In this document: piece by piece, positions 28,896 to 42,200 of the stretch | Numbering within the stretch: the stretch's first letter is position 1 | Layout of the letters: each line of letters opens with the position of its first letter | DNA from: Populus alba | Taxonomy: Eukaryota > Streptophyta > Magnoliopsida > Malpighiales > Salicaceae | DNA: 64,000 nt | Assembly: GCF_005239225.2 (NCBI RefSeq) | Contig: NC_133293.1 | Span: 3,596,001-3,660,000, forward strand | Reading direction: 5' to 3' | Made by a program: the position numbers and the translations under genes | The notes under the pieces: model-generated | Database searches by the model: none | Told to the model about the DNA's origin: nothing | Seen by the model: the letters and a program-made list of their open reading frames with translations, nothing else

Positions 28896-31800
28896 AACTT
28901 CAAGGACTGGGCCTTCTTTTGTGGACAAGCTTTGGCAAAATGGCCTTTACGCTTACAGATGAAGCATCGATTGGAGCTGGAAGTGAAGTGCTTGGGTCGT
29001 CTAGTATGGCGACGTCGTAAGAACTTCCATTTTTTCTGGCGGCCATTAAAAGAGGATCGGTGAATTTTCTTGAAATGCTTCTTCTTCTTCAAGGGACAAT
29101 TGCAATCAGCATCATCTGAGCATTTGATTAGCAAGTCTGGTCTTTTACAAGCACGGAGCATGGTTTTATCAGGCTGTAAGAGCTTGGTAAAATATTTGTG
29201 TTGATCACACATTTTGTTAAGTGCTTCTAACACCTGATGAAATATAGTGCCGAGAGATTGGTTGTCAATAACTTTTTTTCTGGTTTTGAATAATCTGAAG
29301 GTTTCTTCAGCCAGATCTCTAGGTATGGATGCCAGAAAGGCATGCTTAAGGCTTGGATCATCAGGACCAGAAAGAATATGGTATCTGCGGCACATGTCTT
29401 TAAAATGTTTTTCAAGATCAGATCTCAAATAGGAAGAACACTTCATTTTAAAGTACTCATACCGTGCTATTTCCTTGTCATTTAAAGCTTCTCCAAGAAA
29501 TTCATAATGGAGCCAGCCCAAAGCTTCAGAAAGAGATGCTCTATTCACAAATTGCATTTGCCGATAATCTCCTAGGGCATGGAACCAATCCCACAAGGTG
29601 CCAAAGAACTTGGCAGAGAACTATTGTAATGCATCTCTGAGGGTTACGCCATCCTTAAGCATATAGCTAGTAAGCCAGGAATGAAATTCAAGGATTCTGT
29701 CTCGCCATTTGACTCGTGGTATATCATCTAGAGTAAAGTAGCCACTAGTGCTTGGAGAATGGATATGGGGTTGAAAATGGCGTGGATTGAGATTTATTTC
29801 ATCATCACTGCTAATTGGTTCATCCACACTAACTCTTGTGGTAGAAGTTGGAGGAGGTTCTTGCCGAGTTCGTGAGGATTGAGGATCTGATGAATGTGTT
29901 GTAGAAGGATCAGCCATTAATAATGGTGGCATGGAGCAAGTAGAAGAATCATCTTCAGTAAAAGATTCTTCAGAAGTAACAAGAGTTTCATCATCAGGAG
30001 TCTCTTCTTCAGATGTATGAGCAAGAGGTTCATGAGTAAGGATCTTAGGAATTGTCTGTTGGGAATATTTGGTGAGAAGAGATTGAATAGGATTGGAAGG
30101 TTGATTTGACTGGATCATAAGTTGATAAGGGTCCTGAGAGTCTTGGAAGGGGTCATCTGGTTAATGATTTTTTGAGTCAAATGAGTCAGAGGATGAAGAG
30201 ATGATAGGGGCTGGTGATCTGGGTTTTTTAGAAGTGGTTGGTATTGGGATTTTCCCTTTATCTCTTTTAGGAAGAGGTTTGAAAAGTTTTTCGGTGTCTG
30301 GGTTTCCAAATAGTTGAGGTGCAGTAGGTGGAGGTTGTGGGTTGTAAGAAGAGGAATGTTTGGCCCAATAAGGGTCTGGATAATATGAAGTCATCCTATT
30401 CTGTGGAGGTTCAGGGAATGATAAAGGTTTAGATTTGGATTTGGCCAATTCAGCCTAAAGAGACTTGAGTTGTATTTTGAGAGACTGAATCTCGTGTTCC
30501 TTCTGAGGGTCTACATGTCTACCAGTAGAAGCTTGAAGGATTAAGTACTCATGGATGGTTGAGAACCTTTGTTGAATTTCAGCACATAGTTGCTCAAGAT
30601 GTAGAATTCGAGAATCAACAGAAACTGTCATCTTTTTGAGATTAGTCTGTACCAGGTCAACCTTAGATTCAATTCTATGAAGAACAGAATTTTGAGCGAT
30701 GGCATTTTGACTTTGCCAATTTAGCACTGCTTCAGCTTGTGTGACTTGTTTAGAGCGGCCATCAGCATCGACACCTTGAGGATTGTGAACTTGGGGAAGA
30801 GTTCGAACCCTATCTTTGACCTGTTCTTGTAGGGCAGGAAAATCATCATCATAAGAGTTTGTAGGTTGATACATGGAGAATGTGGGGACTTGTTCAGGAG
30901 GTTCCCAAGAGGGAGGAGTATATTTGACAAGATAGTCAAATTTGCCAGAAGGTTGCCCCAAAGTGTCAATTGTTTGGTCTCCGTGATTGTATCTGACTTT
31001 CAGCTTTTGACCGGAGGATTTCCTTTTATGCTTGGGGAAGTCAGCTTCCAAGTCCTCATTACAACACTTCTCATAGCTACAAATGTCCCAAAAAACATGG
31101 TTGTCCTGAGAAAAAGCATAGACCGGGCAGCCATCCTTAGAGAAGGACTCTACAGGTACTGGAAGAGGAGCTGGAGCGGGTTGCACCATCGAAATGGAGG
31201 AGGAAAAGATTCCTGGTGGAGAAGTAGAAGATTCTCCTTTCTTGAAGATGATTTCAACAGTACCATCAGCTTTTTTGGTGAACTCAGGTTCTGTGGATTG
31301 TATGGGGACAGAGCTTTGATGCAACTTTTCATAATTTGTAATCCAAGAAAAAGGGAGTAACTTTTGTAAGTCCTCTTTCGGGATTTGTCTCGGAACATGA
31401 GTACAGGTAGCTCGTTGATTAGTATCAATAGTGATAAGCAACGCATCATTGGTAACAGGGAGTACTAAATCAAAAGCATGATTTTGGACCCTGTAGGCCA
31501 TTTGATAATGAAGAGTGGCTTGATAGGTGTCTTGAACTTGATCAACACCAGTGATCTGTAGTTGGACCTTTAAAAAATTATGAAGTTGAGGATCGTCCAA
31601 TGCCATATTAAAATTTGGGTAGAAAGTAACAACCACTGTGTCACAATTGAGTGTTGTTTCAAGAGAACCAATGCATGCATGTTGATACTCTAGATATCTG
31701 GTATCTAGGAGAGCTAACTGGGCTGCAACAGGTAAACCTTTGCAGCCATGGTAAGACAAGGCTAGGCGAATAGCACCAAAATGAATATGCGTGTATCCTT

Positions 31801-32188
31801 GAGAAATCCATTGACCTGGAAATTCTGTTGGTATTTCAAGAGTAACAAATTGTTCCCGAGAAGTAGCAGGAATTTTATGGTGGTCAAAAGAGGAGGCTTG
31901 AACATATTCTTTGGCCACACGAGAATGTTGTTTGATGAGAGTTTTAATACTGCGAATAACAGAAGGAGATTTTTTGACAAAAGCATGATAAGGATTGACA
32001 AGAGGAAGATCTGTTTTAGAGATTTTTTGGGAATCATCTAAAAGACTGACCTTATAAAGATAGTCAAGTTTAGTGGAGGTAGACTGACGAATGGAAGGAG
32101 AAGGGGGAAGATGAAAAGAGGAAGAAGAAGTTAGAAGAGAAGAAGGATGAGGGGAAGATGGCGAGGAGGAGGTCATGGTCACCCACAA
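28896..32188 (-). pseudogene. Virus polyprotein 5' half: movement protein and coat protein (inactivated)
   Basis: Starts with an ATG at 32186-32188 or the in-frame ATG just downstream, both followed by a Ser/Pro-rich stretch. The 30K-type movement protein domain spans about 31800-31290 (EFPGQWISQGYTHIHFGAIR). A coiled coil is predicted at about 30700-30460. An acidic, Ser-rich coat N terminus (30118-29800) precedes the coat core and then a basic stretch and CCHC zinc knuckle CFICKRKGHFAKAC (about 28985). The last codons before 28896 continue in frame with the protease block beyond the Tat insertion once a single AACTT is counted. Stops at 30455-30457, 30161-30163 and 29621-29623 break the frame; no frameshift was seen. 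Known roles are cell-to-cell movement and encapsidation. Confidence 0.85.
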
Positions 32189-32197
32189 ACCAGAGGA

Positions 32198-32209
32198 GCT
32201 CTGATACCA
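32198..32209 (-). promoter_or_regulatory. tRNA-Met primer binding site of the virus copy
   Basis: The minus strand reads TGGTATCAGAGC, complementary to the 3' end of initiator tRNA-Met, ten bases upstream of the first polyprotein ATG. In Caulimoviridae this site primes reverse transcription and is base 1 of the numbered genome. Confidence 0.8.
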
Positions 32210-32340
32210 CTAAACACCCCTAAATTATCTAGATAGTTGATCACTCCATCTCAAGAACGACTGTGTTTAGAGCAATCAACACTCCAATTGAAGAGTAACT
32301 TCTCCAAGATAATTTTGAAAAGTTTTTTATTTAATATTTC

Positions 32341-33987
32341 TCTTTTACTATTCTGACAAGGTAAAGATCCCGTGCTTGATATATTTTTTTAAAAAAGAGA
32401 AATCCTAGAAAATAATTATAGAGTTATCCAGGAATTTATTGACTAAATAAGAAAAATAAAATTACTGATTATAATATCTGATTTGTTAAACTAAGTAGGA
32501 TAAAATAAAAAAAATAAAAACTTAAAGAAAATATTTTCTTAAACTAAATAAAAACAAATAAAAATAATTAAGAAAACCAATAAATTTTCTATAAAAACAA
32601 TACAAACCTCGTAATAAGATATCTCAAAACCACTTTTAAAAAATAAAATCAATCAAAATAAAAAAACAAATGGATCCAGATCTATTTTTCTCAGTATGTT
32701 TAGAGGAAGATACCATCTTCATTGAACTCTTCTTGAGAAGATAAACTCATCAAAAACAAAGATCATCATTTTTAGTTTTTATAATATAGTCAATCGACAA
32801 CTTCTTTTTTATTTTATCATTTTTTGGCAACTTTATTTTATCTTTTCAAAATCAAGAATTGAAAAATCAACAAAATAAAATTTAATAAAAATTCTAAAAA
32901 TCTTTGTAGATGTTTTACATTGTGATTCTCTCTCTTTTAAGTTTTTATCTAGAACAATTTGAAATTTTATTTCATGTAATGATCATAATTGTTGCAGAAT
33001 TCATGATAATTTAAAAAATTGAATAAGTTAATAAAATTTTTCAAAATATTATATTAAATTACGTGCTATAATATTTTTAACATGATTTAAATCAAATAAC
33101 ATATAAATCCTTAATTAAAAAAAAAATATAATTACAAACTTAAAAATTGAAATTAAGTGCTATATATTTTGTTAAAATAGATCGATAATTATATGCTTAA
33201 GTTAATGTTAAAAACAATTAGATAATGCTAACTAAATACTCAGTTATGAAGCTGAGAAGCATATGTATATTAAGTAATCTGATCTTGTGCTACAAGGAGC
33301 CCTTTATTATTTATTTAATTATATTAAAATAATATTTTTTTTATAAAAGAGTAATAATTTAAATTTCAAAGAAAAAAACTAATTTGTTAGTATAATTAAT
33401 CCTTTTCTTATTAATATTATTAATTCAAGAAAAAAAAATATAATTCATTGCTCTATCTAATTCATTTAATAAAAATTACAAGTAATCAGAGCACACACCT
33501 AAAAAAAAACTTGGACAATTCAAAATAAGGAAAATTTTTTTTTCTTGAATGAAGACTCCTTTGTCTAATTAACGTGCTATTTAAAAAAAATATTTTGAGA
33601 ATGTGGTAAATAAAACATGATTGTGAAAAAAAGTGATAAAAAAACATAATCTTATTAAAAAACCAACTAAAAATTAAATGATATTTAATGAAATAACATC
33701 ACAAATTAAAACATTTGAAATAATTTATTTTAATAACTTTGAATTAAAATTGACGACAAGCTACGTCGGGCATCCAAATGCATTTTTGATAAATCTACTG
33801 TAATTAATTTAAATTTAAATTGAAGGAAAAAAAAAATTAAAGGTCAAAAAGAGGACATGGAACTCATTTTGGATACGCCAACATGTGTTGTTAATTTAGA
33901 TTAAGAGAGAAGTTGTTAGGGAGAGAAGAAGAAAAATAGAAACAAATGAAATTAGAGATTCTGATGTTTTAATTGGGGCTTTATAGC
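32341..33987. other. AT-rich noncoding stretch
   Basis: No gene or element recognised. It may include the far leader of the virus copy at its left end and old decayed repeats; it is more than 75 percent A/T by eye, with many poly-A and poly-T runs. Confidence 0.5.
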
Positions 33988-34221
33988 ACAACATTATTAC
34001 TGATGAATAATTAAATATATATTAATTTTTATAATCCATCGATAATTCTATTGGAAATTAAAACTTAAAAATTTCAATGAATCTTGAAATTTTGCAAACG
34101 AGGTCCACAAGATTATCCGATGAATTTTATGTTTGTCAATGATTCCGTTTGTAATTATTAGTGGAAAAATCTGTAATTTTCTTTATATTAGTGATTTTGT
34201 CTATAATTATCAATGGTAAGG

Positions 34222-34464
34222 TCATGTAATTTTTTTCAACTCTCTGAAACTTTTTAAAGGACTTAGTTTGTGAGTGATTATGTCTGTATTTGTTAGTGGC
34301 AACTTCATATAATTGTTTTCCAACTCTCTGGAACTTTCCAAGGGACTTAGTCCATTGGTTATTCCAGCTGTGTTACTTAATATGTCTGTCATGTAATTGT
34401 TTTTTAAAGAGTTTTTACATTCCATATATATCCAACTTACATATACAATGAAATCACAACACAA
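34222..34464 (-). repeat. Decayed internal repeat of CACTA-2
   Basis: Two or three degenerate units corresponding to the 81-bp repeat of CACTA-1. The translated repeat reads SRELENNYMKLP here against SHREFENIYNKMP there. The CCGTCGGT motifs have mostly decayed to TTAGT-like sequence. Confidence 0.65.
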
Positions 34465-34739
34465 TGAAATTATTTTTGTTCATAATAATAAAATCACAAC
34501 AACAAATGTTTCATCAGTGTTTAACAATTTAATTAGAATTATCTTCTTCATCATCAATTTTATCATCGTAATGTCTATCATAATTTTCTTTATTGAATTG
34601 CTACTTATTGATATCACCATCTTCATCGACTTCTATATGTCCATTGGTTCTCAATATATTATTTAACTCCTCAACATCAACATAAAAAAAATATTCTCAA
34701 TAATATAAAAATTTTATTTTTCTTCTAAGTTGGTAGATG

Positions 34740-37125
34740 GAGCAACTCAATATGCATCAACTAACTCATGAATTTGGAAGACATCATCTACTATAATTAC
34801 TTTATCATTACCACCCTGAACAACTTGGACATTATAACTGGTTTTGGTTTTCACTACGAATAACTAATCAACTATAAAACGAGCCTTTCCAAATGAAGGA
34901 GTTTATGTATAATAAATTTGTGTCCAATGCTTGGCAAAAAAAAATAAAAAAAGACATTGTCGATGTTATGAAATCTAGACTTTATATTAATTTCAACCAA
35001 ACCATGGTGGTAAATCTAATCTTATTCCTCTATCAATGGTATCATACCAATAATATTTGAATAAAAAAACTTTATTAAGCTCGCTATGATATTTCAATTA
35101 AATAACCTCTTCTAACTTTCCATAATAATCAGCTTCAAACTCATTAGAAATTGATTCATTAACACAAACTCCACTATTATAAATTTTTCTACCCTGATCA
35201 TACTTTTCAGTATGAAGGACATATTCCTTGATGAAATACCTTTTATAGCACTTGACCTTTCTTTCAAGACCTAAACAAAGTATGTTCAAACTATCATTAA
35301 CATTCCCTCTCAATTAATAAATCAGTTATATGCTTACAATGATTAACAATTAAAGAGAAATGTTTAATGAAATTATGTATTAAACATTCCCTCCCACGTG
35401 AAAAAATTGAGATTCAGTCATGTGAATTTTGAAATAGTAGAAATTGGTGATGTAGCCTATGATGAATTTTTTAATTTATTAGTTTATATGAGTATAAGAG
35501 AAATTATTTAACAATAACAACATGTTAATATTATACTTACTAAATAAAATGTCTTAATTTATTGTAGTTAAATAGCACAAAATTATATACATGTCCGTAT
35601 TCAATTTTTATCAAGTATTTTCCCCTCACAATATTTTTTGGTAAAATTCATCTAGAATGGAAAAATATTGACAAATTTCCATTTGAAGGCATTTCCCCAC
35701 ATCATTATGATTTGGGAAGGAGTCGATTCTTATTATCAAATGAGGCTTAAAATAGTTCAAGATAAATGTTGAGATCTATTTAACAATATAAGCCTCACAT
35801 ATCAAAGCCTTAACATGCTTCTTCTATTTATTTTTCTTCAGGTTGAACAAGTATCTACATGGAATTAAATGAATGTTTTAAATTAAAAAAAGTATAATAA
35901 ATATTTAATTAAAATGAATGTGTAATCCTTAACCTCTCGAATGGATACATCCATCTTTACTGAATAGAGCCTCTAATTTTTACCTCAAATAGTAGATTTA
36001 TAGGTTGATACTCCATTGAGTTGAAGAATGATGAAGCGAGTATCATCTCAAGTTTTCAGATTTTTTAGATGATATTTGTTTCAAGTTTCTCCTTGTGTTG
36101 GGTATGCAACTTTTTAGAGCATAAATCTCTAGAAAATAGATTAATCTCTAAGAGTGCATCCCATATCCTTTTTAGCAATAAATCCCGGTATGCAAATAGA
36201 ATGAGTGTTTATATAAACACGTGACAATCATAACTTTTCATTCCATATAATTTATCATCCTTAAGATTCATGAATCTAGATATGTTCAAATCATATCCAT
36301 ATGGAAAATACAGACTTTTAAGTCATTGATAGACAAGTAATTGTACATTCTTATCTAAGGTGAAACTAACTTTGGGCTCTGCAACCTGTGACCCATCGTA
36401 AACCAACTCCATAATCTTATAGTGAAAAAATAAATGTATATCCATTCTTGCAATCATGTTCTCCTTTTTCTTTCCTTTCATGTCCATTACCGTGTTAAAA
36501 ATATTTTCAAACATGTTCCTTTTGATATACATGACATCCAAATTATGGAGGAGAAGATTATTATTCCAATGAGGAAGCTCCCAAAAACAATATTTTGCTT
36601 AACCCAATTGTTGGTCACACCAAAACCAAGAAAATTCTACTTACTGGATTGAAAACCAAACATAAAGCCCTTGTATTGTGAGACCACGCCATACAATTCT
36701 TCACCCACTAGTACTAATGGTGCAACATCCCTTTCAACTTTACCTATAAAGAAGTCCTTTATGTTTTTTCTACACTTGTGATTGATTGACAAGAACCTTT
36801 GGTAGAAATATAAAAAGAAGTTTTACCATCATTTGTTAAGGTAAAGGCCTTATGATTATGCATAAAATATAGACATGCTAATTTTCTATGCATGCTTCAA
36901 CCAAAAACCATCCCATATGCAAGAAAATCATTGATAGTCTATATCAAAGCTACCATCATCTAAAACTTTTATTTCCTCAAGACATCATATGTCAAAGTGT
37001 TGGATGACCACAATTGTTTCAACTCATCACTCAACAATCAAAGACAAACATCTATATTCCTACATAGACTATTAAAATTAGGTATGATTGTATATATATA
37101 AAAAAAAATAAACTTTGACATCATA
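34740..37125 (-). pseudogene. CACTA-2 transposase remnant, C-terminal part
   Basis: Minus-strand fragments match the CACTA-1 transposase in order: the core motif LDVMYIKRNMFENIFNTVMD (36541-36480), a DUF4218 region (about 36300-35940) and DUF4216 start (35313-35098, KVKCYKRYFIKEYVLHTEKY), with an acidic tail toward 34740. Frames are interrupted many times. The upstream part of the gene is beyond the LTR insertion, at 44990-46056. Confidence 0.75.
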
Positions 37126-39288
37126 CACATTGTTGTTACTCATTTTTAGGCCCTATATGTTGAAGATGGTGTGTACCTCTTTTGAACCGATCGTAGGAGT
37201 TTAGCTCATGGTTGCTGGAAGATTGACAAAAGCAAAGAATAAAAAAGTGTTTTTCAAACCCTATTTCAGCTGTTTTCTGCTCTCCTTATCCTCTTTCTTT
37301 GTTGTCAAAATCGTTAGGATTCTTAGGCTAATTAGGAGTCTTCATAATGCTAAATTTTTTCCTTCTTTATCTGGTCTTTAAGGTTGGATAAATCCCTCAG
37401 AATTTGCACTAAAAAACTGATTCTGCTGTTGTCGTAATTTGTTGTAATACCAACTTTGTTCCAACTTAGACTTTGATTCTGACTTGATTTCATACAATAT
37501 CCGACCATCCCAGCTATATTCTGTCATTCGTGACATATTAAAGTATTGATATACACTTTTGTTGGGTCCTAGGGCCCACTATTCTTAGGTCAGACTCTCA
37601 GTCATATTGGGATGCTTAGCATTGTTAGTTTTCGAATTAGATCAAGAAACTCTTTTTGACCAACCAAATTGCGGCCAGATCCTGTTCTTCAAAATGATTT
37701 TATCTAACTTTGAATCCTTCATAAAATTTATAGTCCTGTACGTGTAGATGAATTGGGTTTTTGAATTGCCTAATTTCGATATCAAAAGCCCAAGATATTC
37801 TTGTTTGAATATATATTATGAAAGTAGGGAATCCTGCTGTGAGAAGGGTTCTAGCCTGATTTCGCAAGTCTGATTCAAGGGATTATGAGCCGATTTGAAG
37901 GACTTTTTTTAGACCAAGGACTGAATTGAAAAGTGTTAAAATGAGGGATTTAATTGAAGATGAAATTAGAAGGAAATTGGTTGGGCTTTAAGAAGTTGAA
38001 AAGGGGGACTAGATCATCAAAAAATGACAGGAATTCTACCATGCTAGATAAGAAAATAAGACTTTGCAACATGGTACTGTTCATTTGTGTTTTGAACAGT
38101 ACCCCTCCCTGTCTACAATTCTTTCCTTTTCTCTGCACAACTATTCCCGCTAGTTTCCATTATTCTCTTGCTTGATTTTTGAGCTGCAGATCATGTTTTG
38201 TTCTGCCTTAAACCGAAGGAAATAGTTGGTCTCATGGTGCCAGCTGTGGGAGGGCAGAAAGGAGCTGCACCATCCTTTAATCACGAGAAAAAAACATCTA
38301 GAATCATTAGAGTATCAATCAAAATAGTTTGTTTTCCTAATTCATTTTATCTGATTGTAAGTAACTCGGAATTGTATCCTAGATTAGTGTATTTTGTTTT
38401 CTAAATGGAGCTGTGTATAGGCTAGATTAGTGTCTTCTCGTATCAGTTATCAGGTAAGCACCCTGCATTCTTTTCACTTTTCAAATTTAATTACATAGTT
38501 ACTGTATAATTCATTTGAACAGTAACTAAGGAGGCATTGTTTTCCCAGCCGGGTCACTGGTTTTGCAAGTGACCTAGTTAGGTCGACTGGGTCTAGCCCA
38601 GCCACATGGGTTGAGCTAGACCTAGCCTTAATAAAAAAAATGAGTAAGATTGTTGGTTTTCTTGTATATTTAGTTTGTGGTTTGTATTTTTATATTGTAA
38701 AAATACCAATTTGTTATTAAATTACCCGGTTTTTTTCAACAAAATTTTTTTAATGCATACGGCCAATACCCTAACATATTTTGAACATTCCTCTTTTAAA
38801 AAGAAAAACAAATATTTGAAGTTTAAAAGAAAATGTGTTTTAGCATGGATTTTTTAAACACAAATTATTTTCTTGCATTTTGGATTTTACAACATGTTTT
38901 GTAAGTTCCAAAGGGTGTTGACGCAATATTTCAAAAAATATATAAATTCTTATTTTTAGGGAATTCATCTATTATTCTCACTATTAATATTTGGAAGAAA
39001 GAATCCCAAAGGGTTAATATCCAAAATATTTTTTCTAGGAATAATAAGTCATTATCTTTTAATAATATAAGGACAAAGAAACCTATGAAAGGTAAATATC
39101 TGAAATATTGTTAAGAGTAATACAACTTATTTATTTTTAATATAGGGTAGATTTGTGCCAAAAATGTTATTTCAAACAATTTAATTGTAGATCGTTGAAA
39201 TAAGTCTCAATTATAATTGGGGACATTTCAATTTGTAACACGGTTTATGAGTCGTGAAAGTATGAAATATTAAGGCAAAAAATGGGCT

Positions 39289-42200
39289 TTTATTAAGGAA
39301 AGATACCGTTATATGTAAAACACTTCTTATATAGGAATAGTTATCGTATGTAATACATCCCACCATTATATTGTACACAACCCTACAAGTATAATTACAA
39401 AGGATGGCTGCTACCCTTAGACAACCAACACAATTAATACAAAACTATCTCTCAATTAACTTAACTTGGTATTAGAGTTGCAGTTATCATTCAACAGCCT
39501 TCTTCCGCAACAGCTGCAACTCTCCAATGTAATTGTTTCAACTAGCAGCCATTCTTTCTTTTTAGCAACCATTCTTCCTCTATTATATTTGCTAGTAGCA
39601 GTTTCTCTTTAGTAGAGATCATTCATCTTCTTCTTCTGTTACTTCTCATCAGCATCCACGAAATAAAAACTGCAACTTCTCCTCCTTAGCAACATGGACA
39701 ATCAAGAACTTCAACAGTCTGCTAGCGCTGCATTAGCTCTTCAATCTTCTTTCTCCCTTGTGGCGCAATCAGTTATGTATGACACATCCCCTACTGCCTC
39801 CATTATCACTCTTCCTAACACACACCAGGTAATCTCTTTAAAACTCTTCAACCATAATTTCTTGTATTAGAGGATGCAGATGAAATCGTTTTTCTTGGGC
39901 CAAGGCGTTTATTCATTTGTTGATGGTACATCACCATGTCCTCCTTCACATTTGGCATCTGCTAAGACATCTACACTCTCTGTCAACCCTGCATATTTGT
40001 CATAGAAGCAGCTAGATCACCTAATCATGAGTGCCCTTCTATCTTCTCTCTTGGTGGAAGTTCTACATCTGGTTGTAGATTGTAACACTTCCCATGCCAT
40101 CTAGACAACGTTGGAAACAACTCTTGCCTCTCCCTCAAATTCTAGGATTATATAACTCCATGGCTCATTCTACGATTTATGACAGAATGATGATTTTACT
40201 AGCATTTACTTGCAGAAGGCAAAGGCCTTGTTTAATGAACTAGCTGCCGTTGGCAGACCAATCTCCTTGGTAGAATTTAACTTGTATGTATTTTGAGGGT
40301 TACGTAGTGAGTTTAAGGATCTTGTCACCATCTTGTCCACTAAGGATGCTCCCATCACCTATACTGATCTCTATAGCAGCCTTCTTACATATGAGTTTCT
40401 TCACAAAGCCTTTCTCCAGACATCTGTAACAGTTCGACTGTGATCAACTCCAACACAACAGCAAGCTGCGTTCTTTGGGCAGCATCAATCTGGCAGATGG
40501 GGTCGTTTTCGTGGGGGCTGGAGACCTAACAATCGCAACAATTTTTATCATGGCAATGGACCAACTCACAGTTATGCTTCAGGACAACAATATAGCCCAC
40601 ATGAAAACTGGTTCTCCTCTGGCACTTCCTCACGGCCAACAAGCAGTTTTGGACAACAAGGAAATCGCTTTGGTGGTTATACTTACAATATAAAATGTTA
40701 GTTGTGTTATGAATATGGGCATATAGCTTAACAGTCTTCTCAGTTGGCTACTCATCATATGCAAGCTAATGTTAATCTTGCATTTAATACTACCTCTTCC
40801 GCTATTCCTGTTACTTGGTTTCCTGATACAAGTGCAAATCATCATGTCACGCCGGACTTTATAAGTATGACGAGTTCAGAATTATCTTGGAAATGATCAT
40901 CTGCATGTTGGTGATGGTGAAGGCCTTGTTATCTCAAATATTGCTCACTCTAAAATTCAATCACCAAACCGCATGTTTACTTTATCCAATATCTTACATG
41001 TTCCTACCATTAAAAAACCTCTGCTATCTGTTCAAATTTTTTTTCTTAAGAATAACATCTTTTTGAATTTCTTTTCCTCTCTATTTTATGTTAAGGGATT
41101 CATGACAAAGGAAGTTCTTCTTTCCGGTCAGAGTAGAGATGGTTTATATGTTTTGTCCGAGTCCTTCGCAATGTCGTTGCCTCAAGCTTTTTCCTCTACC
41201 TGTCTATCTACTTCAGCTGATGTCTGGCATCGTCACCTTGGACATCCTAGTCCATGTATTTTGCATTTTTTGGTGAAAAATAAAAAAGTTTCATGTATGT
41301 CCACTCAGTTTAATTTTCATTGTCCTACGTGCCCTCTAGGCAAGTCATCATGCCTAACTCTAAAAACTACGGGTCATTAAACTCGAGCTCCTTTTGACTT
41401 GATTTTTAGTGATGTTTGGGGCCCATCCCCTATGTTGTCATCTGATGATTTTCGCTATTTTTGTTATTTTTATGGATGCTCAAAATTACAAAGTTTATAT
41501 GGTTTTATCATTTGGTTGCTAAGTCTGATGTTTTTGCAATTTTTCATCAGTTTCAGGTGCTTATGGAGTGCCAATTCTCCTTAAAAAATTAAGTCTATTC
41601 CGAAAAAGCCAATTAGGGTGGTGAATATTGAAAACTAAAGTGCATATTTTTAAAATGATTGGATCATCATCATTGTAGATCTGCCACCGCACACTACATG
41701 AACAAAATGGCATGGTTGAACGCCGTCGTAGACATATTATTGAAATTGGACTTACTCTCCTTGGGCAGTGGTCAATGCTCCCCTTAAAATATTGGAGTTA
41801 TGCTTTTTGTTTTATTTGATTAATCGCATGCCCACTCTAGTTCTTAATAATAGGACACCGTTTGAATGTCTTCTAAAATCGACTCCTGATTAATGCGTTT
41901 TCTTTGTACTTTCTAGGGTGTCTATGCTTTCCTTTCTTCATCCTATACAATGCTCACTCAGTTAGATTTCGGTCCACTCCTGTGTCTTTCTCTAGGCCAA
42001 TATAGTACGATGAATGTTCGCATGTCGGAATTTCAATCCTTGCTCGTTCAATGTCTTGATATTGTCATTCCAAACGATTTATCTTGCTCGTCATGTTCGG
42101 TATTTCATGAAAATGTTTTTCTCTTGATACAAAGCATTGAACAGATATGCAGCAAGTCTCACCCAAATAGCCCTCTGCTCCCTCTATACCCATCACTTTA

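Larger units (their letters stand above)
15170..32340 (-). mobile_element. Endogenous pararetrovirus (Caulimoviridae, florendovirus-like), split by a retrotransposon
   Basis: An old, nonfunctional integrated plant pararetrovirus copy in two blocks: 28896-32340 (5' half) and 15170-18692 (3' half), separated by the Tat element at 18693-28895. On the minus strand the order is tRNA-Met primer site, movement protein, coat protein with zinc knuckle, aspartic protease, reverse transcriptase, RNase H, a second ORF, then promoter and poly(A) signal. The total of about 7 kb is close to a full genome length for the family. Absence of an integrase and presence of a 30K-type movement protein separate it from LTR retrotransposons. 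Assignment to florendoviruses rests on the single polyprotein plus downstream ORF and is inferred. Outer limits are approximate; no duplicated flanks were found. Seven in-frame stops and two insertions inactivate it. Confidence 0.85.

Noticed and set aside
33988..33992. Confirmed 3-bp duplication for CACTA-2
   Set aside because: The bases flanking the proposed ends (TAG and AAT) do not match, so the exact ends are not established.
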